The translations under genes were made by a program, and so were the position numbers. Below, one piece after another: positions 11,137 to 22,380 of a stretch of 64,000 nt of DNA. Each line of letters starts with the position of its first letter. Position 1 is the stretch's first letter. Under the pieces are notes generated by a model. It was not told where the DNA came from, made no database searches, and was given only the letters and a program-made list of their open reading frames with translations. Source of the stretch: Enoplolaimus lenunculus (taxonomy: Eukaryota; Nematoda; Enoplea; Enoplida; Thoracostomopsidae); the NCBI GenBank assembly GCA_030248215.1, contig JASANG010003737.1, positions 62,001-126,000 of the forward strand, given 5' to 3'.

Positions 11137-12830
11137 ATGCGACAATTGACCAAACGACAATTGCTCAAACACGAGAATTACCCAAACGAAATTTGCCCAA
11201 ACGCGACAAATGCCAAAATGGTATTCGCCACAACCACAAATGCACTGGGGCGACAATTGCCCAATAGACAATTGTACATGTGTGACAATAACCCAAACGC
11301 GACACTTGCCCAAATGACAATTTCCCACACGCAACAACTGTTCAAAGGCACGCGACAATTGCAAAAACGACTCCCACACGCAACAGTTGCCCAAACGACA
11401 ATTTCCCACACGCAACAATTGCCCAAACGACAATTTCCCACACGCAACAATTGTACAAACGACAATTTCCCACACGCAACAATTGCCCAAACGACAATTT
11501 CCCACACGCAATAATTGCCCAAACGACAATTTCCCACACGCAACAATTGCCCAAACGACAATTTCCCACACGCAACAATTGCCCAAACGACAATTTCCCA
11601 CACGCAACAATTGCCCAAACGACAATTTCCCACACGCAACAATTGCTCAAACGACAATTTCCCACACGCAACAATTGCCCAAACGACAATTTCCCACACG
11701 CAACAACTGTTCAAAGGCACGCGACAATTGCAAAAACGACTCCCACACGCAACAGTTGCCCAAACGACAATTTCCCACACGCAACAATTGCCCAAACGAC
11801 AATTTCCCACACGCAACAACTGTTCAAAGGCACGCGACAATTGCAAAAACGACTCCCACACGCAACAGTTGCCCAAACGACAATTTCCCACACGCAACAA
11901 CTGTTCAAAGGCACGCGACAATTGCAAAAACGACTCCCACACGCAACAGTTGCCCAAACGACAATTTCCCACACGCAACAATTGCCCAAACGACAATTTC
12001 CCACACGCAACAATTGTACAAACGACAATTTCCCACACGCAACAATTGCCCAAACGACAATTTCCCACACGCAACAATTGCCCAAACGACAATTTCCCAC
12101 ACGCAACAATTGCCCAAACGACAATTTCCCACACGCAACAATTGCCCAAACGACAATTTCCCACACGCAACAATTGCCCAAACGACAATTTCCCACACGC
12201 AACAATTGCCCAAACGACAATTTCCCACACGCAACAATTGCCCAAACGACAATTTCCCACACGCAACAATTGCCCAAACGACAATTTACCACACGCAACA
12301 ACTGTTCAAAGGCACGCGACAATTGCAAAAACGACAATTTCCCACACGCAACAATTGCCCAAACGACAATTTCCCACACGCAACAATTGCCCAAACGACA
12401 ATTTCCCACACGCAACAATTGCCCAAACGACAATTTCCCACACGCAACAATTGCCCAAACGACAATTTCCCACACGCAACAATTGTACAAACGACAATTT
12501 CCCACACGCAACAATTGCCCAAACGACAATTTCCCACACGCAACAATTGCCCAAACGACAATTTCCCACACGCAACAATTGCCCAAACGACAATTTCCCA
12601 CACGCAACAATTGCTCAAACGCAAGCGACAATTGCCCAAGCAACACCTGATCAAACGCGACAATTGCACAAACGACAACTGCTCAAACGTTCCCGCAAGC
12701 TACAAATGCCCAAACGACAATTGTCCGAATGCTAAAATTGTCCAAACGCGGCAAGTGCCAAATGACAATTGCACAAACCGAACAATTGCCAAACGACAAT
12801 TGCCAAGACGAACCAAATTCTAGCAATTTT
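11137..12830. repeat. 32-bp dimeric minisatellite with 16-bp ancestral monomers
   Basis: The core (about 11390-12620) is a head-to-tail array of roughly three dozen 32-bp units, each made of two half-units, acaattgcccaaacg and acaatttcccacacgca. Every unit has a caattg palindrome. Five copies of a longer variant containing ctgttcaaaggcacgcg are interspersed (near 11335, 11705, 11820, 11900, 12298). Both flanks (11137-11330 and 12630-12830) are degenerate ~16-17-bp single monomers, as expected if the dimer was amplified from an older monomer array. The unit has no stop codon in several frames on both strands, and 32 is not divisible by 3. The open frames of up to 478 codons are therefore artefacts. 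Confidence 0.92.
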
Positions 12831-13258
12831 CAGGCGCGTACCCACACAGGGCCTGTGAAGTTTAATAGCTTTTCAAGCCATAAACAAAAACGTACTATAA
12901 TTACGTCTGGCTTCTCGCTCGCTTTACTCGTGTCGTACTCTACAGGGTCCGGCAACACCAACTTCGTCGAATACCTTATCAGCTGTTACCAAGCATTACT
13001 TGATGCATTCTTTATTGAAGTAGCATTTTTGCACGAAATTAGATCCAAATACGATTAGAAAATTGCTCAAACTAGGTTCCAAAACATCTTACATTTGCTC
13101 AAATTGCATGTCAAAATCGGCACCCGGGTCAACGTTCCCCAATTTGATGCAGAATTCTTTTAATGCAATTGAAAACATTTTCTGTAAGGGTGATGCAGAG
13201 TTATCGGCAGGGGTGCGTTGCTCTGTTTCTCGTCTCCCCGCAGTTGTTTCATACAATG

Positions 13259-13446
13259 GACCATGTATAGAACAGGGCCGGAAAAGTAGTATATGCATAT
13301 TCCTAAGCCTAAGCCTAAGCGTATGGATGATCCTATTCGTATGCGTAAGCCTAAGCCTAAGCCTAAGTAAAAAATAATCTAAAGCTTATACCGACTCTAT
13401 TATAGCCCCTCCGGAAAACGATCCGGCCCTGTTCTATACATGGGCC
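13259..13446. mobile_element. Family A MITE
   Basis: Near-complete copy with agaacagggccgga ends and repeated cctaagcctaagc arms. Very similar to the copy at 53008, so a young subfamily. Confidence 0.85.
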
Positions 13447-13754
13447 CATACAATCGTGGATTAACGTTTTGCAATATTGGTTCTGATAATTGTTATAATT
13501 TAGCTTTTGGGCATTTGTCGTTCAAGCGACAGTCGCAATGTTTCCAGACAAAGGTTAAACATTTAAAGGTCAAAAATAACTGCAAAATTTGCATATATTA
13601 ACCCATTCGTACCGATTCTAGGAACGAAATATATATATTGTCCGCGTTGGTGTAGATATAAAACTTTTTTGGAAGCTTGTATACGGTTTTCCGTTTCCGG
13701 AATTTTGATCCAAATTCACTTCTGTTATCATTGCAATCTCTTGACTTCTCCGAT

Positions 13755-13925
13755 ACTATAAACACTGGTGTCCCTACCGGAGGCATTGGGGGCCGTGTCT
13801 CCCAAATTTGGCTAGTGCCCACAAATTGACTCGGTCTAAAAGTAAACAATCTTGAGTTGCAATTGTAGAGGCGCCCCAAAATTATTCAGTTCCACCCGAA
13901 ACATAGTTTTCAGCGGACGTCCCTG
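13755..13925. mobile_element. Family M short element
   Basis: About 165 bp shared with 44195-44360: caaatttggct, caaattgactcgg, caat.ttgagttgcaat, agcggacgtccctg. Its end abuts the donor of candidate exon 13933-14034. Confidence 0.6.
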
Positions 13926-13932
13926 ACTATAC

Positions 13933-14034
13933 GTATATATTTCACATATGTAGGACCCATGATAGTGATGTTTGCAGTTTGCAATTAGGTCGCAAAGCTG
14001 ATACATGTTATCTTCAGGGACATTCAGTTTGTCG
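13933..14034 (-). CDS. Candidate minus-strand exon
   Basis: Splice-flanked segment with acceptor TTGCTGTTCAG and donor ATAC|GTATAG, carrying 33 open codons: DKLNVPEDNMYQLCDL, IANCKHHYHGSYICEIY. A family M repeat (about 13755-13925) is inserted immediately past its donor. It lies downstream of the stop at 14649 in transcription order, so it would belong to another gene or a longer isoform. No family is recognised. Confidence 0.3.
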
Positions 14035-14238
14035 CTGAACAGCAATAGCGTAGGCTTCGGCTTACACTTCATTGAACACTTATGCTTAGACTGAGACTTA
14101 GACTTTAAGGCCTGAATTTTTATATTGTTGTCTTTTTACCCATGGAATTATAGCTTATGCTTAATAGTTCCCTGAAAATTGTTTGCTGGTACATTTGACG
14201 TTAAGGGGCTGAAGTCTTGAACAAATATTTGGAATAAC

Positions 14239-14538
14239 GGCCAATATAAAGAACAGGGGCGGAACAGTATTATAAGCATATTCGTAAGCTTACGCCTAAG
14301 TCTAAGCATACGTCTAAGCGTAACAATCAACATATTCCTAAGCCTACGCCTATAAGCCTAGGCTTAAACCAAAGCGTAAGAATGAGCATATTCATAAGCC
14401 TAAATCTAAACCAAAGCGTAAGAATGGGCATATTCCTAAAGCCTAAGCTTAAGCCAAGCAAAAAATTAGACTAAACCCTAATCTTACTCTTTTCTAGTCC
14501 CACAGAAAAACATTTCGCCCCTGATCTTTACATGGGCC
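14239..14538. mobile_element. Family A MITE, expanded arms
   Basis: About 300 bp, longer than the others because the internal gcatattcctaagcctaa motif is repeated three to four times. It sits 3' of the candidate minus-strand terminal exon. Confidence 0.8.
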
Positions 14539-14648
14539 GGAAAAATGAATAGTTTAGGTGTTTTCAATCGAATGAAAAATTGCTTTCGTGCGACAGCACA
14601 AGTGTTTGGGGTGTCTTTTCGATAATAATTATTGAAAAGAAACCTGGT

Positions 14649-14895
14649 TCAAACTTCTTGCAACAACTCCTGCATCGCAGCTCGCATATGCTTTTTGTGG
14701 ATTTTCTGGCGAATGACACTCGTTGAATGATGAACACCATTTTGCAGGCCTTCGAAGCCAAGCTGGCCTTGAACAGAGATCATACTCATTCTATTGTCAC
14801 AATGCAATATCACCTTGGTCTTATTGTCGCACTTTGATTCCTGAGCGCATGAAATTGTCTGGAGCGGAAATTTGATTGATACGATGTGGGGCAAA
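14649..14895 (-). CDS. Unidentified minus-strand gene, probable last exon
   Basis: The acceptor is TTTTTTTAAAG (ends 14896) and the first base completes an AG|T serine codon from the exon before. The frame then reads LPHIVSIKFPLQTISCAQ, ESKCDNKTKVILHCDNR, MSMISVQGQLGFEG, and near the end HKKHMRAAMQELLQEV before TGA at 14649. Length is 247 nt. Composition and codon pattern are clearly more coding-like than the flanks. An alternative acceptor (ACTTTAG) would leave only a 33-bp intron, so I prefer this one. The TIR of family A element 14239-14538 lies about 110 bp downstream. No family is recognised. Confidence 0.5.
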
Positions 14896-14947
14896 CTTTA
14901 AAAAAACTTTGAACCTAAAGTTATAACTTGAACACAGCAATTATTAC

Positions 14948-15074
14948 CTGCTAGCAGGCATCAATCGATCCAAGCTAGACGCTGGACATGAATTTTCGTC
15001 TGCCAAGCATCGGTTGCTGCATTTTTCTAGACGATACACATTTCTGGTAACATCAATTAACGGAAATATCTTTG
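14948..15074 (-). CDS. Unidentified minus-strand gene, penultimate exon
   Basis: A 127-nt segment between acceptor GCAAAATTTTAG (ends 15075) and donor AGCAG|GTAATA (14948/14947). One frame is open: KIFPLIDVTRNVYRLEK, then CSNRCLADENSC and PASSLDRLMPAS. It starts with two bases and ends with two bases of a codon. Codon usage looks coding (GAT, GTT, GCA, GAC, GCG, GCT). Its phase fits the next exon across a 52-bp intron. I do not recognise the protein. Several cysteines are present and no classical domain is evident. Confidence 0.5.
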
Positions 15075-15339
15075 CTAAAATTTTGCAAATGCAACTTTAG
15101 CCGGTTTTCTTGCAAAAATGATAGGAAGTTGTATACAGGTTGCGTTATTTATGATAGGCAACTAAAAATTGTCTTCTAATTTGTGTGCGTATTCGCACTA
15201 TAGTTTCGAGGACAATAACTTTTGAACTGTCCGTTATGAAGCCATATTATCGCTTGATCAGCGCGTCGAGATCATTAGGATGGATCAATTTTAATATAAT
15301 TCCTAGCTGGGTCCAGATTCCGTAGCTACGCCACTAACA

Positions 15340-15470
15340 ACGGTGTACTGCTATCTTTAGTTGTTGGCTGAGGATTTGGTTCAATGTTCCACAAAAATGG
15401 CTTCGTGCTCATACCGCTTGACTTAGTCTCATCGCCTTTAATTTGAGTTTCTCCATTTACTTTCGTGTAA
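15340..15470 (-). CDS. Candidate further exon of the same minus-strand gene
   Basis: On the minus strand the frame reads NGETQIKGDETKSSG then MSTKPFLWNIEPNPQPTT and KDSSTPL, with a possible acceptor cacgaaag near 15465 and possible donors near 15337-15350. It lies about 270 bp upstream of exon 14948-15074 in transcription order. Exact ends are uncertain, and phase compatibility needs a weak donor (AGCA|GTACAC). The 5' part of this segment is inside the 184-bp tandem duplication, so a partial second copy exists at about 15598-15655. Confidence 0.3.
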
Positions 15471-15781
15471 TATATTTTGCATTGTCATCAAGTACCTAAT
15501 TTGACTGTAGCATTTAAATCACTTTCCTAACTGCTAAATAACAAAATTCTGATTATATATGTGATAACCAAACGTTGCCTTCTCTGTGAACAAAGTCCCG
15601 CTTGACTTAGTCTCATCGCCTTTAATTTGAGTTTCTCCATTTACTTTCGTGTAATATATTTTGCATTGTCATCAAGTACCTAATTTGACTGTAGCATTTA
15701 AATCACTTTCCTAACTGCTAAATAACAAAATTCTGATTATATATGTGATAACCAAACGTTGCCTTCTCTGTGAACAAAGTC
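15414..15781. repeat. 184-bp perfect tandem duplication
   Basis: Copy 1 is 15414-15597 and copy 2 is 15598-15781. Read by eye the two are identical, so the event is very recent or an assembly artefact. Each copy begins ccgcttgacttag and ends gtgaacaaagtc. It includes part of a candidate minus-strand exon. Confidence 0.9.
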
Positions 15782-16400
15782 ACGGCCAAAGGGCGGATCG
15801 AGATCCACGCCAGATTGAAACTTCAAAATATTTGTTAAACTCAATATAAAAGCAACACTATTTTTAGAGCACAAACAAGCAAGTTTTCAATCGGAGTAAG
15901 ACTCGGCAACGATTTGAACCGAAGTTTATTTTCTTGACGGAATTGGAATCGAAATTGAAATTTTAATTGTAATTGTTGCAAACTAAAGATTAATTTTTAG
16001 ACTGTAAACTATTTTTCATTTTGGAAAATGATTTGAGCTCAACGGGGTTTAAATGATAGAATATCAAATTTCAACTCAAAATTGACACAAATGACAAGTG
16101 ATCTTAAATATCAGAATTCTAATATCGGGATACAATTCGGCAGAATCCAAATCGCGGTAAATGATCTACCGGAAATTCAAAGCGAACTCTGAATTGTGTG
16201 TTGGGTTCCGGACAGCAAGTATCTGCATGCCCCCAGCCAAAATTTCTTATCCAGCCAATTTACCAGCAAGAGTGCAAATATTTAATTCGTAATTGACGCA
16301 AAAAACTTAAAGAATGATACAACACAATTGTTGAAAAACGAATATCTTTTAAACATAGTTCCAAACGGTATTGTGATAATCGGCTTCTATTAGTCTACAG

Positions 16401-16495
16401 ATTCGCGCGTATGAGCTTGAGTTGATTCCAGAAGCGATCTCAACATTGCGTACGGGCAAGGTGCGGGCTATCAAATGTTATGAAACGCGCAAAAT
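16401..16495 (+). CDS. Candidate plus-strand exon
   Basis: Acceptor TTAGTCTACAG followed by IRAYELELIPEAISTL, RTGKVRAIKCYETRKI and a possible donor AAAATT|GTAATG. It is GC-richer than the AT-rich DNA around it and looks well coded (GCG, ACG, GGC and GAG codons). It has no ATG of its own. I cannot assign a family. Confidence 0.3.
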
Positions 16496-17296
16496 TGTAA
16501 TGTTGGGACCTTATCATTTTGACACCAAATATTTTAAGGTCAAATACTTTATGGACCTTATCTTTTTATTACCAAAAATTTTCAACGGGGAAAATTTGTA
16601 AACTTTTATCGCAAAAAATACTGAGGGTAAAATATTTTTCTACAAAAAAATTTTCTGAGGGAAAAATTGTAAGCTACATGGGAAATTATCGTTTTATCAC
16701 AAAAATATTTTGATGGGGGTGTGCACCCTCCCCCATGTAGATCCGCTAGTGGTTGAGGCCAGTTAAATTCTGAAAGGCTAACATTGATCACGTAGGAGTA
16801 CAAATGTGGAGTTAAAATGAAAAATACCGAAGCAGGCAATACGGAGATCAAAACATTTTGCCAGATCAGAAACACAAGCCACAAGCGAAGCAAAAATACG
16901 CATGCAACAAAAAATGATGTTGAATCTGTTAATTTCAATAAGAATTTCCGAAAAATTTGACTAAAAATCTATTTTTTTCAAACTTTCATTTTTTTCTACA
17001 AATTTACCAAACTTTGCCAAAATTGCTCTACAGCTGCAAACAAACAAGCTGGACGAACACAACTTTAGTAAAAAGCTAAGAAGAATATTTACTGCTGTAA
17101 TGATTGCCGCAATATTCGGCAAAAATTCTACATCTGTAATCAATTCTAAGGCTGCATCTTAGAAATTATATATAATATCTGCAGTGTTTTCTCTCTTTGC
17201 GTTTACTTTCTGATTTATTTTAAAAAAAAACACCATTTATTAAGTATATATACCTATCGATAAGTTGGATCAAGAGCACCTGATTGCCCTTAGATA

Positions 17297-17586
17297 ACAG
17301 TGTGCAAGTTTTCAATCTAAACAACACAAAGTATACCAACTCACGTGGTATTTTGCTTCTCCTACAATATTTTCATAAGAAGAATAGGTAACCATACTTG
17401 AGGCACTCAGTATAGGCTTCCAGTATAGGCTTCGCGAATATGAGCGGCGGAACATTCTTACAGCAACTTTAAAATATTGCTTTAAAACGAGTCTAACCCC
17501 GTATAAATGAGCGGGGGTTGAGCAAAAATACAACGCGTGCTGGATAATTTTTTCCGCACATAATGTAACCAGTTGCATACTCTTGT
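17297..17586. mobile_element. Family K MITE
   Basis: Ends acagtgtgcaagtttt and ccagttgcatactcttgt. Shares caacgcgtgc with the 31469 copy. Contains a small direct repeat, cagtataggcttc. Confidence 0.6.
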
Positions 17587-17944
17587 TAAACATATTTATC
17601 CGTTCTAGGTAGTCTTTTAGTAATGTACGTAATGTTCACAGTGTGCACTCTGCAGGACTGATATATGTCAGTGTAAAGGTTTGGACAGTATAGCATTTAC
17701 TGTATTTAGGCAAAATATCAAAGTTAAGGTTTAGCTTCGTATACCAAATGCAACGCCGTCTGGTCTTTTTTCAGTTTTTGATTTGGATTTCGTCACACGA
17801 AGATGCAAAGGTAACCTAATATCGGGTTATTTTGCTACGCATAATATAACGAAAGTGTGGTAGTAAATGAATTAGGTACTACATGTCGTAGTTACACAAT
17901 TAAGTAATTAATGCCTGTCGTGAAAGTACCCTTTTACTTTGCTG

Positions 17945-18110
17945 GGGCCCGTAGCCAAGACGGGACTACCGGGGCTCAGCCCCCCCTTGAAATTTTTTTG
18001 CCCCCCCCTAAAAAATTTTCAGCCTGGCTTTTAAAGTCATGGAAAATCACTGTATGCACCTCTTGAAAATTTTGTATCCCCGTTAGCAATAGGTAAGCTG
18101 GCTACGGGCC
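17945..18110. mobile_element. Family H element
   Basis: Both ends are intact (ggcccgtagccaag; gctacgggcc). Confidence 0.75.
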
Positions 18111-19478
18111 TGGCTAAACACCTCGTGCGGCTTGTACCTAACCGCGAATACATAAAAGTATACAGTTGTTTTCAGTAGAGTATTTTAAGCGTAACAAAAT
18201 TCCCGGCGTAGCAATTTGAGTTACGACAAATATATTGAAACTTAATTTTGATTACACAGAAACTGAATTTTTGCTTGTAAGGAAAATTTTGAGGGTGTCA
18301 TGGTGATCTCAGAAACGTAAATTTTCTAGCTATGTCGTAGGTCTAACTGCTATTTAGGCCACATATTAATTGCGAAATGTAGCAAAACAACAGTGATGTA
18401 AAGACAACGCTAATTGAATATTGGTATTGCATCTCCTCAAATAATCAAATCTGATTGGTCTATATGCTCAATTACAGTTTGGGCAAGTTCAAAGTGCTTT
18501 TACATAGATATCAGATTGCCTAGGCTAATTAGTAGTTGGTGTGAATAGCAAATTAGCCTGCGTCATATGTCTTTTCAGATTATTTTACCCTTAACTTTCT
18601 GAATAGTTTCGCCGCTACTTTCATGTGGCGTTGTATGGCTAGCAATTATGCTAATCGGCTCTTCAATGACTCTAGTCTATCTCAACTTTAAACAACTACA
18701 TAAGTATATATTTGCCATGATCAACTCTATACAGTGGACAGTCCACGATCTACCGGAATTCCGGTTCAGGCCAGAATTCCAGTAAAAATTCAGTTTCCTG
18801 TTCCTGTTCTTGCATTCGAAGACGCAGGAATCGGAACTTTTGCGGTTTTTGTGACGAATTATTCCTAATCATTTAAATATTGAAAACTTTAGGCTTTGAA
18901 AATGGATATTTCAAAATGAGCGCTTTTGCAGTCAGCTCAAATTTAACAAACTGGTTCTGGTGTGTTTTCTTATAACTTGATGATAAAATAGCTGAAAATG
19001 TGCTCAAACCATTTTTGACAAGTTTTCTAAAAAGTAGAGCGGTATTCGGTGATGAAAATTATTTCAAATTCCGGTTTCTGCAAAGAAATACATTTGCTGT
19101 TCCTCAAAAACTGTCCAAATCCTGGCTCGTGGGCTTTTTTACTCTAAATTCCGCTAAGTTTTCACCTCAATTTAGCATTTTTATTGGTTATTAATTCTTG
19201 AAAAAATTAGTAAAAGTTACCGTTTTTGATTTCAAAAGAACTTCGCCTGTTACGGAGTCAAAAATATCGACCAAAACCTGCTTTGGCACCGACTGCCGAG
19301 TTTAAATTTTAAATCTCAAATACCAGGATTTGCATATTTTGAACTCGAATTTAGACGAAAATTGAAGAAAATTGTTAATTGAATGGCTTTTAATTTTAGA
19401 GTCGCATTATCTTTTGACTTTTGAGCAGCGGTTGCCCTACTTTACAATTGTTCTTCTCCGAAAAGTGGCGCATGCACG

Positions 19479-19695
19479 TCAAAAAATAGTGAGACAAATT
19501 GACTATCTCCGAAATAGGCTTCTCCTGACTACATAAACTGAGTCAAAATTCGACTCCGCCATAGTCAAATTCGATTCAGTGAATCGCTCCATGAGTCGTA
19601 TTTGACTCTGGCGTAGTCAAATTTTGACTCAATTTATGTAGTCAGAAAAAGCCTATTTCGGAGAGATCCAATTTGACTCGCCATTTTTACAGTGT
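19479..19695. mobile_element. Family C MITE
   Basis: The left end is truncated or diverged (aaaaaatagtgagacaaatt); the right end is intact to tttttacagtg. Confidence 0.8.
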
Positions 19696-20869
19696 ATAGA
19701 ATAGAGTAAAAATTGCGTTTCATAGCTTTTGTCAGCCAACCGTCAGAAATTTCTGGATCTGCAGCGGTCTCCAGTCGGCCAGTTGAAGGTTGTACCAATC
19801 AACAAAATGAAACATCATTGTTGTTTTAGGTATTTTTCTAAATATAACCGGATATTTGTATATTTGTGATATAAATCGGTGTCCGTGTCTGTTTCAGTCT
19901 AAATATTCCGATCTGAGCTGGTTGGTACCAAAATGCCATGGATTAAATTTAGTGAGCCCTGATTTCGAGACCTCTTCAAGCGTACCTGGTTCAATATTAA
20001 CTGTACCAGGTTAATTTCGCCTTTATAACACAACTCAGCTTTTTTTTACAATTTGGTTTCGTTGTTTTGGTTTGGAAAACTTGAAAAGTACCCAGTTTTA
20101 ATGAGTTTTCCCAACGCGAACCATGCCTGTTCTGCCACTAGTACGATAGCCTTTCGCATTTTGAGATTCATATTTGGCCAGCAGTTTGGTTTAGGCCAGA
20201 CTTGGAGCTAATTTCATGGTATTGGTTCATATAAAATGTTGAGACAGCCGCGATGTCTTTTTAAGGGATACTGTTCCTTCGGCTTTCACCGCTCCGACCA
20301 TACCTGCGTCGGCTTTGCCCGTAGTTTTCCGACTTTCAAGCTGTGTACTCTACCCAACAAGTCGCGTTAGACTACATTTGAACTCATGATTCTGACAGAT
20401 TTACTACTAAAACTACAGTATCCTTTCTCCCAGTGCGTTTTGAACTCAGCGAATTGACAACGAGTTTTACACCGTCGTATACGAGTGTGCAAGAATATTG
20501 TTCAAACGCGAGACCGAGACAACCACTGTAGTTTTAAGGTCGCTCCACCATTGCGCTTTGAGTAACGCGAGCTCGCGACGAGTGAAATTGAAAATATTCG
20601 TTTTGTTTGCGATGGCCAAAATTAAAGACAGAGGGGGATATGTATATGTATTCTCATAGTCAGTTTTCGTATAGTTGTTGTACTGTTGAAATCGAAACAA
20701 TATAGGATGATTTTTGGCTGTGTTTTAATATTTAATTTTTTACTGTTATTTATGTAGTTGTTTAACGCATCGCGATATCACCCAATCAAAACCAATCGGT
20801 TGGGTTAAAAGATAAGGCTTACAATTTCTGCGTGCTCTTGAAGACTTTCAGTTTAGTTGTTTGTTTTAC

Positions 20870-21043
20870 CTGAAGGTATCTTAAAAAATTGAAGTTTGTA
20901 TTGTAGCTCACGTTGATCAATGTTGGCCCGCAGCTATCGACGTTCCTGTGAGCCAAAATCACTTTCGTCCATTTAAAGCCCCTACATGTACACCGCATTT
21001 TCATTGGGTCAACTGAAAGCCCCAATGACGCTTCACTCCTCAT
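20870..21043 (-). CDS. Candidate minus-strand exon starting with ATG
   Basis: ATG at 21043 (context ctaaaaATGagg) opens 58 codons, MRSEASLGLSVDPMKM, RCTCRGFKWTKVILAHRN, VDSCGPTLINVSYN, ending at donor TTCAG|GTAAAA (20870/20869) in phase 0. The frame continues only 16 codons past the donor. It could be a first exon of the minus-strand gene ending at 14649, or an internal exon using acceptor TTTAAG at about 21055. No family is recognised. Confidence 0.35.
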
Positions 21044-22254
21044 TTTTAGTATGCTTAAATTTTTTCAAATGTAGCTATGTAATTTTGCTACGCTCGAGTT
21101 TAGAAGTTTTCAACTTTTAACGTTTTTGATTAGTTTCCTTACCAAAAATGTCATTTTAGTTTAATTCACGATGAACAAGTATTAAATAAAAGTTTGCGTC
21201 TTTAAGTATGTCATATATTTTAAAATTCTGCTATTTTAGCTTCTAATTTTAGTTACCTTATCCATACTTTACTTAGTTTTTTTTACAGAAAAAATGGTGG
21301 CAGTTAATGAAAGGTCTTGTTACTTTCGAACCAGTCAGTCAAATGAATTTTAAGCAGCCTGTTAAGTCCATTTTGATTCCGTTGGCAAGCTACGACTTAT
21401 AATCACTATAGCTGTAATTTTACAAATACAATACGGACTTGTGCTACTTACTTTAAGTTTTGCTTCCTATTTCTGCTCAATTTCTTAAGATTGTGTTTTT
21501 TATAAATTAATGTTTGTTCGTAGCCGATTTTTGATTTCTTGAAAATCGATATGAATAGAGTTTTTCTTACATTTTTGACAAAAAAAACTATAGGAATTTA
21601 GCAGATTTATCAAATACAACAAAAGTTTATCCCAATTATTTTTGTTGCTTTATGTTTACTATTAATATATAAATTTTCTGGTGTGTTACTTCTGAAATTT
21701 TTTCATGGTAAATCACACTAGAGGATTTGACAGAAATGGCACTCAGGCCAAGGTGACCACAGCAGAAATAAAACAAAAAATTTGTATTTTAAGATTTTGA
21801 ACTAAAATTGCGTTTGGTTTCTCGCGTGAAAGCGTTTTCGCTATTTATCGTGCGGGTTCGTAATTTGTATACTTGAGATTGATCAATATTTTGTGTTAAC
21901 AACAATTTTTTCAAGGGTAATAGGAAACCTTTTTTGAGGAATCCATTTAATCAGAAGGTACAAAGCGGACCTACTCGGTTATTGGCACAGGTTTAATGTA
22001 CTTAAAATATTGGAACTGAAATTTGGTGCAAAGCGTTGTGCCAGAATATATACAATGTTTTTTTTCATTTATACCAGCCTAAATTTACGAAAGGTGCATA
22101 GATTAATTTTGTGCCCAAAGTTACAGTATGCATTGGTTTTAGCGTCTGAGCCAGAGCAAAAACAACTTTCATAGTTCTGTGAATTCTGGTGTGCATTGCT
22201 GTTCTCTTGTCATGACCGTTGCTACTATTTTATCATATGAAATACTTAATTTCT

Positions 22255-22380
22255 ATTGGTCAATTTATTGTTCATACTCGCTTTTCTGATTGGTTATTTA
22301 AAGTAACTACTCGAGCGCTCATTGGCCGTTGTATATTTACAGCTGAATTTTGATTGGCTATCCAAAATGTATTCACCAAT
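22255..22380 (-). promoter_or_regulatory. Cluster of regularly spaced CCAAT boxes
   Basis: ATTGG (CCAAT on the minus strand) occurs at 22255, 22289, 22321 and 22353, spaced 34, 32 and 32 bp, about three helical turns. It is followed by a plus-strand CCAAT at 22376 and another at 22574. Multiple CCAAT boxes at 31-34 bp spacing are a known arrangement for NF-Y binding in cell-cycle and histone-type promoters. TATA-like sequences lie at about 22620 and 22790. Which gene it would drive is unknown; the candidate minus-strand gene is one possibility. Confidence 0.4.

Noticed and set aside
11390-12620. Regular direct repeats resembling a CRISPR array
   Set aside because: There are no unique spacers, the units are continuous 32-bp dimers, and the surrounding genome is clearly metazoan.
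11178-12823. Long open frames (up to 478 codons plus strand, 368 minus strand) encoding repeat proteins
   Set aside because: They are produced by the stop-free 32-bp satellite, occur in several frames on both strands at once, and have no start or splice context.
13280-13370. TTAGGC/GCCTAA runs as an interstitial telomere
   Set aside because: The runs sit inside short hairpin elements with their own terminal repeats in many places and are interrupted, so they are parts of MITEs and not telomere remnants.
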